Assembly (NCBI GenBank): GCA_905221605.1
Contig: CAJNDS010000127.1
Coordinates: forward strand, 101,001-165,000
Direction: 5' to 3'
Length of the DNA: 64,000 nt
Source of the DNA: Symbiodinium natans
Taxonomy: Eukaryota; Sar; Dinophyceae; Suessiales; Symbiodiniaceae
Numbering within the stretch: the stretch's first letter is position 1; each line of letters opens with the position of its first letter. The notes beneath the pieces were generated by a model that worked only from the letters and a program-made list of their open reading frames with translations, made no database searches and had not been told where the DNA came from. This document shows positions 44,878 to 56,200 of this stretch, piece after piece. The position numbers and the translations under genes were made by a program.

Positions 44878-46649
44878 CACCTGACCAGCAGTCTAAAGTT
44901 CACTGCTGGAGCAGCTGTGTATTGTAACTGCATCGCTTCCGTGCGAGGTCAAGCTGCTTTTAAGCAAATGCCTTGTTCCTGCTCGAAGTGCTTTAATGCC
45001 ATGTTGGCCCGTGCCAAAAAAAAGCTCACGCGTGCAACATCATGTGACGGAATGACGCACAGGCACGTGCAGCGTGGACTTGCAAGATGCAGCAGTCATT
45101 CGTGCTTTGCTCTGCAGGCATATTACTCAGAGCGAGACTCATGACATCTTAGCGAGATTCAGAAATTCCGAGACAGATGCGATTTCTCATTTTCAATCTT
45201 CGCTCGACCCAAGTCCTGGATCCATGATGGTGTCGTGATTCGACGCCGCGGATGAGGTTTGCCCGTGGCCCGTGGGCTGGCCATCGCAGGTTTCGCGTGA
45301 GGGCACGCATCATGTCAGGCTCTTGAAACGGGTTGGCGACTTGCTGGACACTGCCGATGAAAAAGCAACGGAAGCGAACCTTGAGACGCTCACCAGGACC
45401 CCCTGACGGCTCGAAATGCATAGAAGCTATGCATGTCGAAAAATTGTTTGGTGGAAGTTGCAGTGAGGCACGTGGGAGACGCCTTCGGCACAAACGAGGC
45501 CCCGTGAGAGACCAGCAACATTAATATGGCAAGGGTGCTGCGTACACATGCTTGGTCAGCTATGCCCAATTCCAGGAAACTAGTACTGAACAGATTTTGA
45601 GGCCTAGCAGCATATTGTGGCTAGAAATTTTACCATTTGTACCTGAGAAAAGGGGTGCAAGTCCGGCCATTTTGGTTTGAGGCTTCAAGCGGAGCGGCCC
45701 GTGATTGGCCTTACATCTTGCAGGGCTAAATATAAGGGCTTTCGGGTTTGGGAACGTTTGGGGCTTAGGAGGTGTAGGGAGTTTAGGCCAGGGTGAGCGG
45801 TGGCGGCCTTGACATTGAGTTTGACTGAGCCAAAAACCCCGCGTCCTCAAACTGTGAGCATCGGCGGGGGTGGCCCTACAAAGCGGCCTTAAAGATTTAG
45901 CCCATGCTGATGCAGCTGATGCTCGCCGCAGCAGCTTCGGATGATGCTTACCCCGAAGCTGCTACAGCGTATAGGGACCTCCTTGGGCGAGCAGAATCTG
46001 CCGGGGCACCGGCGACATGCGTGAAACGCGCGAGATGCTTTTAATGCTTTTGTCCTTTTGGGCATTTCCCGCGAGCCCCGGGCCCAAGTCGCTGATGCTC
46101 ATCCTGCTTGGGCTGCCGATACCCCCCCCAAAATGAGTCATGGCGCGAGAGTTCTTTACAAAAGTTGAAAAAAGTTCGATGTTGTTCGCGTGGGGTCGTT
46201 CCAGACTTCAGTGGTGGTGTCTGGACTTGGCCCCGTGGCTATATAAGTGGCATCTTCTAGAGCTACTAATGCTTTGCAGTTCAGCATGTCGGGCCTGGCG
46301 GCAAGTGCTGGCCCTGCCCTGACCCAACCCCTGGCATCATGAGCATCACCTTCGTACCCTTGAAGCCCTGGCCTTAGCCCTTCAGGGGCTGTGAGGTTGC
46401 AACTTAGGGCAGATCGGGCACGGTACCGGTAGCCTCTGCTCTTGAATGGTTGATTCGAATCGGCAGGCTGGAGGAATCAAGCTGGACTTGGGCATCGTGG
46501 AGGCTCCCCATGCTGAGCATGCAGAAGAATAAGGAGTCAGAGGTAGAATGGGAGAGCCGTTGAGCAGAAGAAGAAGAGTGGTTGACAAGACTACGTAGGA
46601 CTGCTTGCTGCCAAGTTGGCGCATGCTGTGCCTTGACATCCCAGTTTGC
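44878..46649 (+). other. spacer with telomere-like tract and a small frame
   Basis: No confident exon is present. A degenerate TTTAGGG-like tract lies at 45720-45795. A 46-codon frame at 45904-46044 reads MLMQLMLAAAASDDAYPEAA then TAYRDLLGRAESAGAPATC and could be a first exon of the downstream coiled-coil gene. CCGGCCATTTTGG at 45663 partly matches the dinoflagellate spliced leader. Confidence 0.4.
45720..45795. repeat. degenerate telomere-like tract
   Basis: Words such as AGGGCTAAATATAAGGGC, TTTCGGGTTTGGG and GGGGCTTAGG, TAGGGAGTTTAGG form a short G-rich tract resembling decayed TTTAGGG. Confidence 0.45.
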
Positions 46650-49600
46650 AAGTAGCTTCTGCAAGGGCTTAGCCGACCTGAAGCACCAGATCGGCACCGA
46701 CTTCAAGGAGAAGGCCGAGCTGTGCGGTCGAAAGCTGTGCTAAAGCTGTGTGAAGCGAAATTGGTGAAGCCAGGGCCTTGGTGTTCTGCATGAAGGCCGA
46801 GCGTTGATGTCAGTGATTTTGCAGCAGGCCGCTCTGTTTTCTTGGAACCGTTGCTCTTGTAGGTGGTGCCGACGACACTCAAGCGAGGCAGTGGAAAGTG
46901 TGGAAACTCAAACGCAGTTTCAAGCACTCGCCGGGTGCCGCTTGACGCAGGCTGGCCCTGTTGAAGGAGCGTGTGGAAGAACTGCACGCGAAGGAGGTGC
47001 GGCTGCCAATGCTCAAAGGTGGTGTTCTATGTCTGGGTTATGCCCCCGGAGGCCGAGAGAGCAGAGCAGAGCAGCCGGCTGCAGGCAAACTTGCTGGAGG
47101 TGCCGGACTGGGAGTGAAGTTGTTTCGCTTTGACCAGTTCAGACTTTCCACAATGCTGAACCAGAAAAACGAACAAGTAGCTGGCAGCCTCATGGTTGTT
47201 GTCGCTTTTCTGGAGAGCGGGGAAGATTCAAAAGCTTGTTTGAGTGGAGTGGCGGGATGTGGTGGGTTCTCAGTTCGTTACGCGTTGTCATAAACGTGTT
47301 GCCATGTGTCCGCTTGTCGGTGCGGTGGGCATGGTGTGAGTGAGCTGTCACATAGCCCAAATTGACAGATGCACTATTTCGGTGCCAGGTTGAGTCTGCC
47401 ATCAAGGAGCAGAAGCTCGAAGTCCAGGCTGGGTGGTCGTTTAAACACGATGCCGAATAGGATAGAATAGGGAGCCAGGAATGGGCAGAAGACGAAAGAG
47501 GGGGGTTCAAGGAAAGCAAGAATGCGTAAACATGAAAGCAAATACGAGGTCCATTGAGCGGGGTAGGGGGGGAGGGACAGCCGCGAGGGTAGAGTGGATG
47601 GGGCGGGAGAGGAGAAATAGGGAAAAGAGAGGTAGGGAAGGGGGGGGGGGGAGTAGGCAAACTTGAACTTGCCTAACATGCTGTCGAGGTAAAGCAAGGA
47701 GACGTACAAGGAAGCAATGCGAGGCGATGGGGCGGTACCGAAGGGGCGGGGAGGGGGGGAGGGGGGGGGAGGCGGGGGAGGGGGAAAGAAAGGAAGCGGG
47801 GGGGTAAACTGCCGTATTTGGTGCATTGTCGGCCCCAAATGCCCACTGGTCCGGTCGGTGCCTGTGGCCCGAGTCCTCGGCGGCGAGATGCGGCGAGTGT
47901 TGTCCAAGTGACGGGGAAGCGTGGCGAAGGAACCCTCGTGGTTCCTTGCTTGCCAAGTGGGGGTTGAACAAGTTGCACAATGATGATGTTGCCGGGATTA
48001 CTTGTCGGGAGAGTGGGATAGCATGGCGCACAGCCCTGGGGACAGCAATGTAACCAGGTGACTGCGACCGCGACGCAACAGCCTGTGCAGTCTTCTCGAC
48101 TGGAGGCTTGCACCACCAGACAGATGGAATTGGAAAAGGGGTTCCAACCGCTTTAGGACCTACGGCGTGAATTTCGCGAACGTGAGGCGCGGTGCAATTG
48201 CGGTGCAGTTTGCTAGAACAAGGCTTCGCACTGCTACCCGTAGCCTTGTGCGTTCTGGTGCCCACCAGCGCTAGAAGATAGTAGAAGTCCCGAAAATCGT
48301 GCGCATCAAGAGTGATGCTCCAAATCATTGCAGATAATGTGTGGATTTCGTAAGAGACCTTATTTCGTAAGAGACCCCCAGCGAGGCTCAGTCGTTGCAA
48401 CGCACGGCTCTTCTTGCGGCTGCTAGTACGCAGGCGCAAAATGAGCAAAAAACCCAGTTCAGGTTTCTCCCACCATCTCGCGTGCCAAGCGAGGCTGCGG
48501 CAACCAATGAGCACCTATCACAGCAACTGCAGTTCTGGCAGGGGAAGGCCCGACGTACTAGGGAGACTAATAGAGGTACAACAAAGCATTGAACACCAGA
48601 TCCAAATGCACTGCAAGAAATCCGAGTGCCATGGCCATAGTCAATGTTCAGGCTGAGAAGATGTTGGCTGCTCTCGGACTGGAGGCCGTGCCCAAGGAGC
48701 TGCCGTGAAGCGAAAACCATGGTTACCTGGTGTGGGTCGTTGTTGTTGCTGTTGATGCTGTTGAGGACGTGGCGCATGCGATTGAGCATTTGGAGTCAGA
48801 CCAAGAACATACGGAGGAATCAGAGGACAAGGTGCGCCCTCAGCGCCCTCCATGCCCCATCTTCGGTACCCTGACATCTGATTCCCCCCAAGGCAAAGGA
48901 TGTCTTCACATCCAATGGAAGTGTTCAAAAGGCAGCGGGGCGGGGCTGAGCATGGCATCAGTCCACGACGTCAGATTCACGTGTCCAGATGTCGGTGTGC
49001 TGAAGCAGGAGCAAGCTGATGAACAACGTGCGGTTCAGGCAAAGAACTTTTACTGGCTAAGCTATCTGGGCTACTGTACTGCTGCTGAGATGCAAAGCAA
49101 CTCTGTGAGTGTGCTCGAATGTCGTCGTGAGTACTTTTTCGAGAGCCCCATGTCATGCAGGACTTGGAAGGGATGCTTGCTGAGTTGATGCGGAGATCAG
49201 AAGAGATCATGGGCCGCGTTGAGCAACAACGACACCAAGAGCGAGCTCCACTGGCATGTGATTTGCATGATGGGAGTGGCGAGAATACTGGCTATTCATG
49301 ACTGCTGCCCGCCAAGCTATCGGGCATGTTGTGTTGTTGGCAGGACTTAATTTCACAGCTCAGCCACGCGCAGGAGCTATTGCCATGAAAAGCCAGTATT
49401 AGCTGCACTCCCACGGTATGTTTTGGATTGTTTTACAAGGAGATGGCTGCCAGCGAAGCCAAAGCAGCTGCAGACTGCCAAGAGGCATTACAGCGGGCAA
49501 AGGCTCGGAACAGCTTGGACTCTTGGGAGTCACTTCGTGCCCAGCCTGCAGGCGGTGGAGGCCCATCCTAGGGCAGCAGCCTTACTGGGCATGAGGCTAC

Positions 49601-50060
49601 GCGAGAGCGGTGCTTATCCATTTGAACCAGCAGGTGTGCGCAGAATGGCACAGAAGGCGTCGCAAATCTCCCAAACGTTCACAAGGTCAAGCAACTCTTC
49701 AGGGCAAAAAAGATCGGGTTGATACTGATTCAGCTTATGCCAGGTTAGACACTGCAATTTGACATAAACTGCCTACCGGTCAGCTGGCCTTGGTCATTCT
49801 CGTTGTATCAACCTGCTCATGATTTCGGCGTGATTCTGAGGCGAGTGCACAGGCATCCGCTGCCAGGATGAACGAAGTCACGCAGTTGAGAGCCGAGGCG
49901 GCCTCGGAGAGACGCCGTGAGTTCTGCGGTCAGCTTTTGACAAAGTCCTCGAAAGTTCCTCGAACTCCTCGAACGCAAGCAGGTGGAGTCCCTTCGCGTG
50001 CGCTTGGAGTCCAGCAGGAAGGAGTGCTCGAAGCTGGAGGCAAGAGCAACATTTGACACA
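46650..50060 (+). CDS. coiled-coil protein exons, family not identified
   Basis: A series of exon-like stretches with heptad character is visible: ADLKHQIGTDFKEKAEL (about 46673), LLKERVEELHAKEVR (about 46958), LGRLIEVQQSIEHQIQMHCK (about 48560), VDAVEDVAHAIEHLESDQEH (about 48755), DLEGMLAELMRRSEEIMGRV then EQQRHQERAP (49160-49252), MAASEAKAAADCQEALQRAK (about 49444) and LERKQVESLRVRLESSRKEC then SKLEARAT (about 49970-50055). They could be the N-terminal half of the docking-complex-like gene from 53255 or a separate upstream gene; the 3-kb gap leaves this open. VNVQAEKMLAALGLEAVPKE at about 48640 runs into an in-frame stop at 48705, which may be intron or a gene end. Confidence 0.5.
47464..47810. 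repeat. purine-rich (G/A) tract
   Basis: About 350 bases are dominated by G and A on the + strand, including two dense GGGAGGGG blocks at 47560-47655 and 47740-47800. It yields an artefactual Pro/Ser-rich minus-strand ORF (47507-48514). It lies in an intron or spacer of the coiled-coil region. Confidence 0.8.
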
Positions 50061-50764
50061 CCTGGGACAAATGCGCTCTTCGTTCTGCTTGACTGGGAAG
50101 AAGTTTCAACCTAAGTCCTTCCAATTCATTCTAAGCAAAGCGTAGAACTCATGTCGCCCGTGCTGTACTCGCGGAGGTGTTTTCTCTCCTGTTTTCCATG
50201 CTCTTGTTCCAATGCACTCCGGCGGTCAAAAAAGCACTTCTTTCAAGAGCGCTCGGGACACGAGCATGTTTAAGTGGACGTCTTCGAAGATATTTTTTAA
50301 AGACAGATCAGAGCTGGCTTGTTTTGGAATATGCTACCCACAACCTGATTTTCTGAAGCAAAGAGCGATCAACAACCCCCCCCCCCCAAAAAAAATTGAG
50401 AACTTTTGTACCAGAGGTTGTCAAGGATTGGAGACGTTAAGGTTTGTTACAGGGATGTTTCCCTGGCACAAGGCGCGCTGCCTCCTAAGGATCAAGTGCT
50501 GCAAAAATGTACGTTGTCGTATGGGCAGTTCATATTCAGAAGATCCATCACATATCCACACAACTCGAGAATCCTTGGCAAACCTCGTTTTGGGATTGGC
50601 GAGTCTGGAGAGATCGTTTTGCCCCTAAACCTCCTCGATAGAACCGCATCATGTCTTGTGAGTATTGGCGGGAAGTCGTTCGCAGAAGGGAGACGAGTCC
50701 TTGTTCATATGAAATGCAAATACAAGGTCGAGTAACTATACACATCATATTGAAATCGAAAAAC

Positions 50765-50768
<4 letters not shown>

Positions 50769-50796
<28 letters not shown>

Positions 50797-50800
50797 AGGT
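50769..50800. repeat. (AT)n microsatellite
   Basis: An uninterrupted TATATA run, the only long AT dinucleotide repeat in the window. Confidence 0.95.
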
Positions 50801-52318
50801 ATATGAGAATGCATGTATGCTTGTGTTATGATTTCATTAGGGTCTGCTTGCATGCGGGACTACACGAGACTACCTACACAAACAAAAGAAGAAGTGCAAA
50901 CGGGAATATTGTGAGCAGATAGCGGGAGCTTTCACCTCAGGATCTCCGGGGGCAAGAAGTCATAGACTCCTCTCTCCAAAAGTTGTATTTGCTTTTGATT
51001 TACTGCCCCCAACCCTCCCCCCCAACCTAGAGCAAAAAGCACTGACGCATGTGTACACATCACCATATGAACTTCGAAGTCACGGGCCCGTAGTGCGTTG
51101 TTTTCTAACAGAAGCCACAGGCACAGCTCGGCAAGCACCGCGCAGCAGCGGCAGCAGACCTGGAGCGGGCGGTGAGCGCCGGGTCCTGTCAAGTTGGGGT
51201 ATGGCGGCTTGAGAATCTTTGCAGGTACCATCATCGGCCATGTCTTGCTGGACTTGGCTGGACGTTCCGCTCATGAGGCGCCTACACGCACCGATCAAGC
51301 ACGCCTGAATTTCTACAAGAAGCGGAACGACGTTAGAGGCTGGTAATGCTCCTGGTGAAGTCGACCTGCTTGCGAAGATCCTTCGCTTTGCACTTGTTTG
51401 CCACGTGCGCCACCTGACACAAAGCTTTTGATTTCTGGGAACAATTGCAAGTCCGTGGATGAAGGCAAACTGCACTTTTCTGATAAATTCTCCTTCCTGG
51501 ACAGCTTGCAGAGCTTATGGGCTTTCAACTGATCAAATCACTTTGTTGCATTGGGCTGCGCGCTTTAGCTCAGAAAAAGATGCCACAACAGACTCGAAAG
51601 CCGTCGTGTGCTGCTTTCCAACGGCCCAAAGATCGAGAGGGGTGCGAATGCGCGCTCAGAATGGCCAAGCTTGGTGCTCAGCGCCATGAAACTGTGAAAG
51701 AATAGTCAGAGTGCCAGCCTCAGACTCAAGTGGTCTCCAAAGAATTGCGTGCGCAGCTAAGGGAAGGAACGCTTGCGGTTCGCAGCGGCAATGCTTCCAG
51801 GAGGTTCAAGGCAACATGCAATCCGTTCATGCTGCGATTCGGTAGCTATTCGCTTGTAGGCATCTCTGGCCGGAAGCCGCAACACAGATTTCCTGAAGCT
51901 GGTGGAAAGGACCGAGGTGCAACAGTTTTTCATTTTTGCGGATCTGTGGGTTTAGCCAAAAAATCGATGCGGACACTTGCAAGGGCGCTTTCCAGTCTGG
52001 CGACGACACAGCTGTGGAGGACATGGGTTGAACGCAGTGGCACACTCTTATTACTCTGATGGTCACATGGCATACAGTCACAGAGAATCTCGGGGTTAAA
52101 TCATACAGGGAGTTTAGGTTAATGCAAGGCGCCGGACGAGGTATGTGCTGTAGAAGGGTTTGCAGCTGCGTGCATTGCCCGTACTTTGCCCGTTGCACAG
52201 ACCTAAATCCTGGGCCAGTTCCCGCTGGAAATCATCAATCCAGGGCATGGACGGCAAAGACTGGCGTTCCGGAGGCAGATAACACACGCGTTTGCAGCAG
52301 TGCTGGGGAACGCAAGCC

Positions 52319-52590
52319 GTGCAACTCTAAACCCCGAAGTCTGAACCATCAACCCGAAGGCTGACATCCCTAAACCTCAAAACGCAAACCGCAACCGAAG
52401 AAACCCAAAGCCAATGAAACCTAAACCTGAGAGCCGCTTCCGAAACGCAAGAAATCAGCACTTAAACACTCATCGTACAAGCCTCGGCCATGAACCCTAA
52501 ACACCCGTAAACCCCCAAACCCGAGAAACCCTTGGCACCCTTGTGAGAAGCAAGAACCTAACGATCCAAACCCTTGATACCCTAAGACCG
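52319..52590. repeat. degenerate telomere-like tract (CCCTAAA)
   Basis: A long series of imperfect units includes ACTCTAAACCCCGAAG, CATCCCTAAACCTCAAAA, GAACCCTAAACACCCGTAAA and CCCCCAAACCCGAGAAACCC. This is the longest such tract in the window, with the C-rich strand on +. Confidence 0.65.
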
Positions 52591-53254
52591 GAGCAATGGT
52601 CCCCAGGCTGCGGCAGGTTCTGGAAGGGGATGGGAGGGGCACATCGCCTGGGACCTCTAAAGTGTCCGCATTGAGCGAGGGAAAGAGCCTTTTCCTCAGT
52701 CCAAATAAACCATTTCCCCCCCCCCTCTGCATGTAAAACAAAAAAGCACACCGAGCAGAATGCGGACTGAAACACCGACTAAGAGCACCAAGGTTTTGTT
52801 TGTGTCATGGGCAGATTTGGGCCTGTCCATTTGATTTGCCATCTCAGTTTTGGTTGGCGCGCAGCTGGTCAAGGAAGTTCGGTTGTTCTGTTGCTTAACT
52901 TCAGAAACTAGGAGTCAGGAAATTGGTGATGGCTCGGGGTGACATTGCAATGCTCCCTAGCATGGATCTGAAAACGAAGTGGTTCCTGGCTGCCGCCCAG
53001 ATGTTTTCAATCGCTCGCCTCGCACAAGGGTCGCTCAGCAAACGTCACTCAGCAAATGCCTCCGCAATCGCTTCGCAAGCTCGGTGAAAAGTCTATCGAA
53101 GCCATGCGCCCTGAGGGCTAAAGCTGGCCAAGTGATTCCGGAATGAGTTGGCTAAGCTGGTTGTTTTAAGAAGCTTCCTAAATGGTTTGAGCACTGTCTG
53201 TGCCATCGCCCCTGCACAGGAGGCCTAACCCGCTTGCTGTCCTTGCGTCATACA

Positions 53255-56200
53255 GTCTTACTTTTCAGGAAGTTCGGCGAATCCTGGCAGATGTCCGGGC
53301 TCAGTACGATCAAGTCCATCTCGAAGCTGAGCGCAGGGAGGCCAGGATGTTTTCTCACATCCAAGGAAACGGCACCACGGCATGGGCCAGATGTGGACCT
53401 CACAGGCTGAAATCTCCAAGCTTCGAGAGCAGATTCGTGTGGCAGATCGAAGTCACGGTTCCGCCGACGAGTCCTCCAAGAAGGAGGAAAGGGAGCAACC
53501 ATCAGAGCAACCCAACGAACTGCACCACTTGGAGTTTCCGGCAGTTTGCGGTGTTTGAGGACTCTTGGCACGCCGTCGAGAAGCAGCTTATCGACACCTT
53601 GAGAGCACAGCCCTTAGGCCCTCAGGCCACAGTGATTACAATGTGTGAAGCAGGCTACTGTAAGTCTTGGCAGTCCGTACTAGACACGACCTGTGCTTGG
53701 CAATGTTTGCCTAGGCGCTTCTTGAGGCCAAGACATCCAAGAAGGTCTACAATCACATGTGCGAGAGGAGCGCATGGCGCTTGCGAACCCCTGACATTGC
53801 ACCAGAGTGACACCCTCGAAGTGGAAGTGTCGGAAAGGATCACGAAGGAGCAGTCGCTGCTGAAAGAAAAGCTTCTCCTAATGGAGGCAGAAGAAAGGTT
53901 TTTTGCCGAAGTTCTTACAGCGCATCTTTCCTCTGATCAGGCCCATTTAGAGAGAAAGACTGCCGAGTCCCAGAGAAAGGCTCGACGCAGGGTCACAGGG
54001 TCAGAGTGCCGCACTGTCCGAAATTCCGAAACCCATCAGGTCGCAGTCCAGGAGCGTCTGGTCAGGAAAGGGGCCCAGTGCTCGCAGGACTGCACACGTT
54101 GCCTCAACAGCTTGTGTTGTTCGAGGGAGATGTTTGCATATGTTTGCATCTCCCATTTCGAGGACTTGGATATTCTGGAGCAGGATGTCGAGCACGAGCG
54201 GGTGGTACGTTCCCTACAGCTCCTGCCTTCTGCATTCAAGATACCTGAGTTCCACTCCACGAATCTCCAAAAGGTGCGCGACGAAGCATTGGCAAAGATG
54301 AATTCTTGCTTGCAGGCCTTGGCGATAGTTTCGGCCTTGCGTGATGTGGAAAGCAGTGACCGCAATGCCGAAGAGATGCAGGCGAAGATTGAAGCAAAGG
54401 AACGCCGAGCAAAGTTCGAGTTCTGGCGCCATGAGGTTGGCATTGAACGTTCCTTCGCGGTGGTGAGCAGCTGCAACGCAACTACACAATTGTGCAGGTC
54501 GCATTAGATGCCGCGAACGAGGCGTTTAACGCCTCTGCCGGTCGTCTCCGCAAACTTTACGCAGCAAAACTGGCAATGTTGAATGCTGGGCTTCCCGACG
54601 CAGACAGTGGCAATGAACCACGCACCACAGCTGTGCAGATGTCTGCCAGGTGGAGAAACTTGCAGGCAATTGCTTACAAAAGGTAACATTCGAGCAGGCA
54701 GCTGGGCTAGTATTAGCTTATAGTAGCTTGCATGGGCAGATCTCTCATGCGTGGATGTAGTGCCACTGCCAAGGTGGAGCGGTCACAGAACACCGAGGAC
54801 GGATTTCAGAAGATCCGCGAGGCAGAGCGTAGAAATCAGAGAATGGTAGCATGCAGCTTGGCCGGAGAGAAGTTCTAGAAATAAAGAAGTAGTTGACATC
54901 AGACTTAGATTTCTACACCATCTTGGGCTTGCTGCTAGCCCTTCTTTGATGCTTCACCCGGCGCCCTCTAGCCCCTAACGCGGAACCCGAAGAAGCCTCC
55001 AGGTTCTTAGAAAAGGGAAGGTCTGACCTGTCTGCAACTTCTCTCGGAGATTTGGCTGTGTGGCGAGGTGACAGGCCTGGCCGATGTCATGGACATCGTC
55101 CATAAGCGCCTTGGTCCCCACTAGCTCCAGAGCTGATGTGACTTCCTAAACGGAGTTCACAGAAGTTCAGAGGTTCCTCAACAGGGACGTGGAACACGAA
55201 CAGCTGAAGAGCTCAGTGAAAGAGGCGGAGGCGCGGATCAGATCACACGCGGTGTTCATCCTTTGGCCCTTAAGCTCAGATGCGCAAGGTACGATTGGAC
55301 AATCTCCGAGAGCAATTTGAGCGCTTCAAGCGTGACACCGATGGTACGGGGCTTGCATGTATCTACTCATCGGCGTACATTGCTTTTCATGTCGCTTCCA
55401 GCGGCTTGCAGCGCGTTCTGTCATGAGGTGCCACGTTTGACCCAGATACCTCCAGCAAGTCGCGTGCCATTTACCTGGAGGCTTGGCAAGTTGCTGACAG
55501 CAGCCTTTTGCGAATCGTTTCCCGTGCAAGTGGCAGCGTTTGTACTCAAAGGTGGAGGAGCATGAAGCCAAACTGAACTTGTTCCAGAAGGAGAGAGGGG
55601 TAGAGAGAGAGAGAGAGTGAGAGAGAACTTGCTCATGCTTTGCTGGAGCTTTTCATGGGCTCCCTGCACAGGAGCATGAGCAAAGCCGGGAGAAGCTTCA
55701 GCAGAGCACCTTACAGGCTGTGTGCGAGTGAGTAGACCCGACTCTACGTGACATGCGCTCCACACACACCGAGACACACACACACACACTGTTTTGAATT
55801 GTTTGTTCCCGAAAGCATCGCGAAGGGTTCTTCCGTGCGGAGCCCTCTGACCCAACAACATAGAGCGAAGTACATAGAGTGAAGTGCATAGCGTGAAGAG
55901 CATGGAGTGAAGTGCATAGAATGAAGCGCATAGAGTGAAGTGCATAGAGTGAAGTGCATAGAGTGAAATGCATAGAGTGAAGTGCATAGAGTCAAGTGCA
56001 TAGAGTGAAGTGCATAGAGTCAAGTGCATAGAGTGAAGTGCATAGAGTCAAGTGCATAGAGTCAAGTGCATAGAGTGAAGTGCATAGAGTGAAGTGCATA
56101 GAGTGAAGTGCATAGAGTGAAGTGCATAGAGTGAATTGCATAGAGTGAATTGCATAGTGTGAATTGCATAGAGTGAATTGCATAGAGTGAAGTAGAAGTT

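Larger units (their letters stand above)
50061..53254 (+). other. long interval between coiled-coil exon groups
   Basis: Weak candidate exons only: VVSKELRAQLREGTLAVRSG near 51731 and a 52-codon frame at 52929-53087 starting MARGDIAMLPSMDLKTKWFL. The interval carries a C-run next to an A-run (50376-50395), an (AT)n microsatellite (50769-50800) and a telomere-like tract (52319-52590). It may be intron of one large gene or an intergenic spacer. Confidence 0.4.

Noticed and set aside
47507-48514. 335-codon Pro/Ser-rich minus-strand ORF
   Set aside because: Its composition comes from the complementary purine-rich tract, and it overlaps candidate + strand exons.
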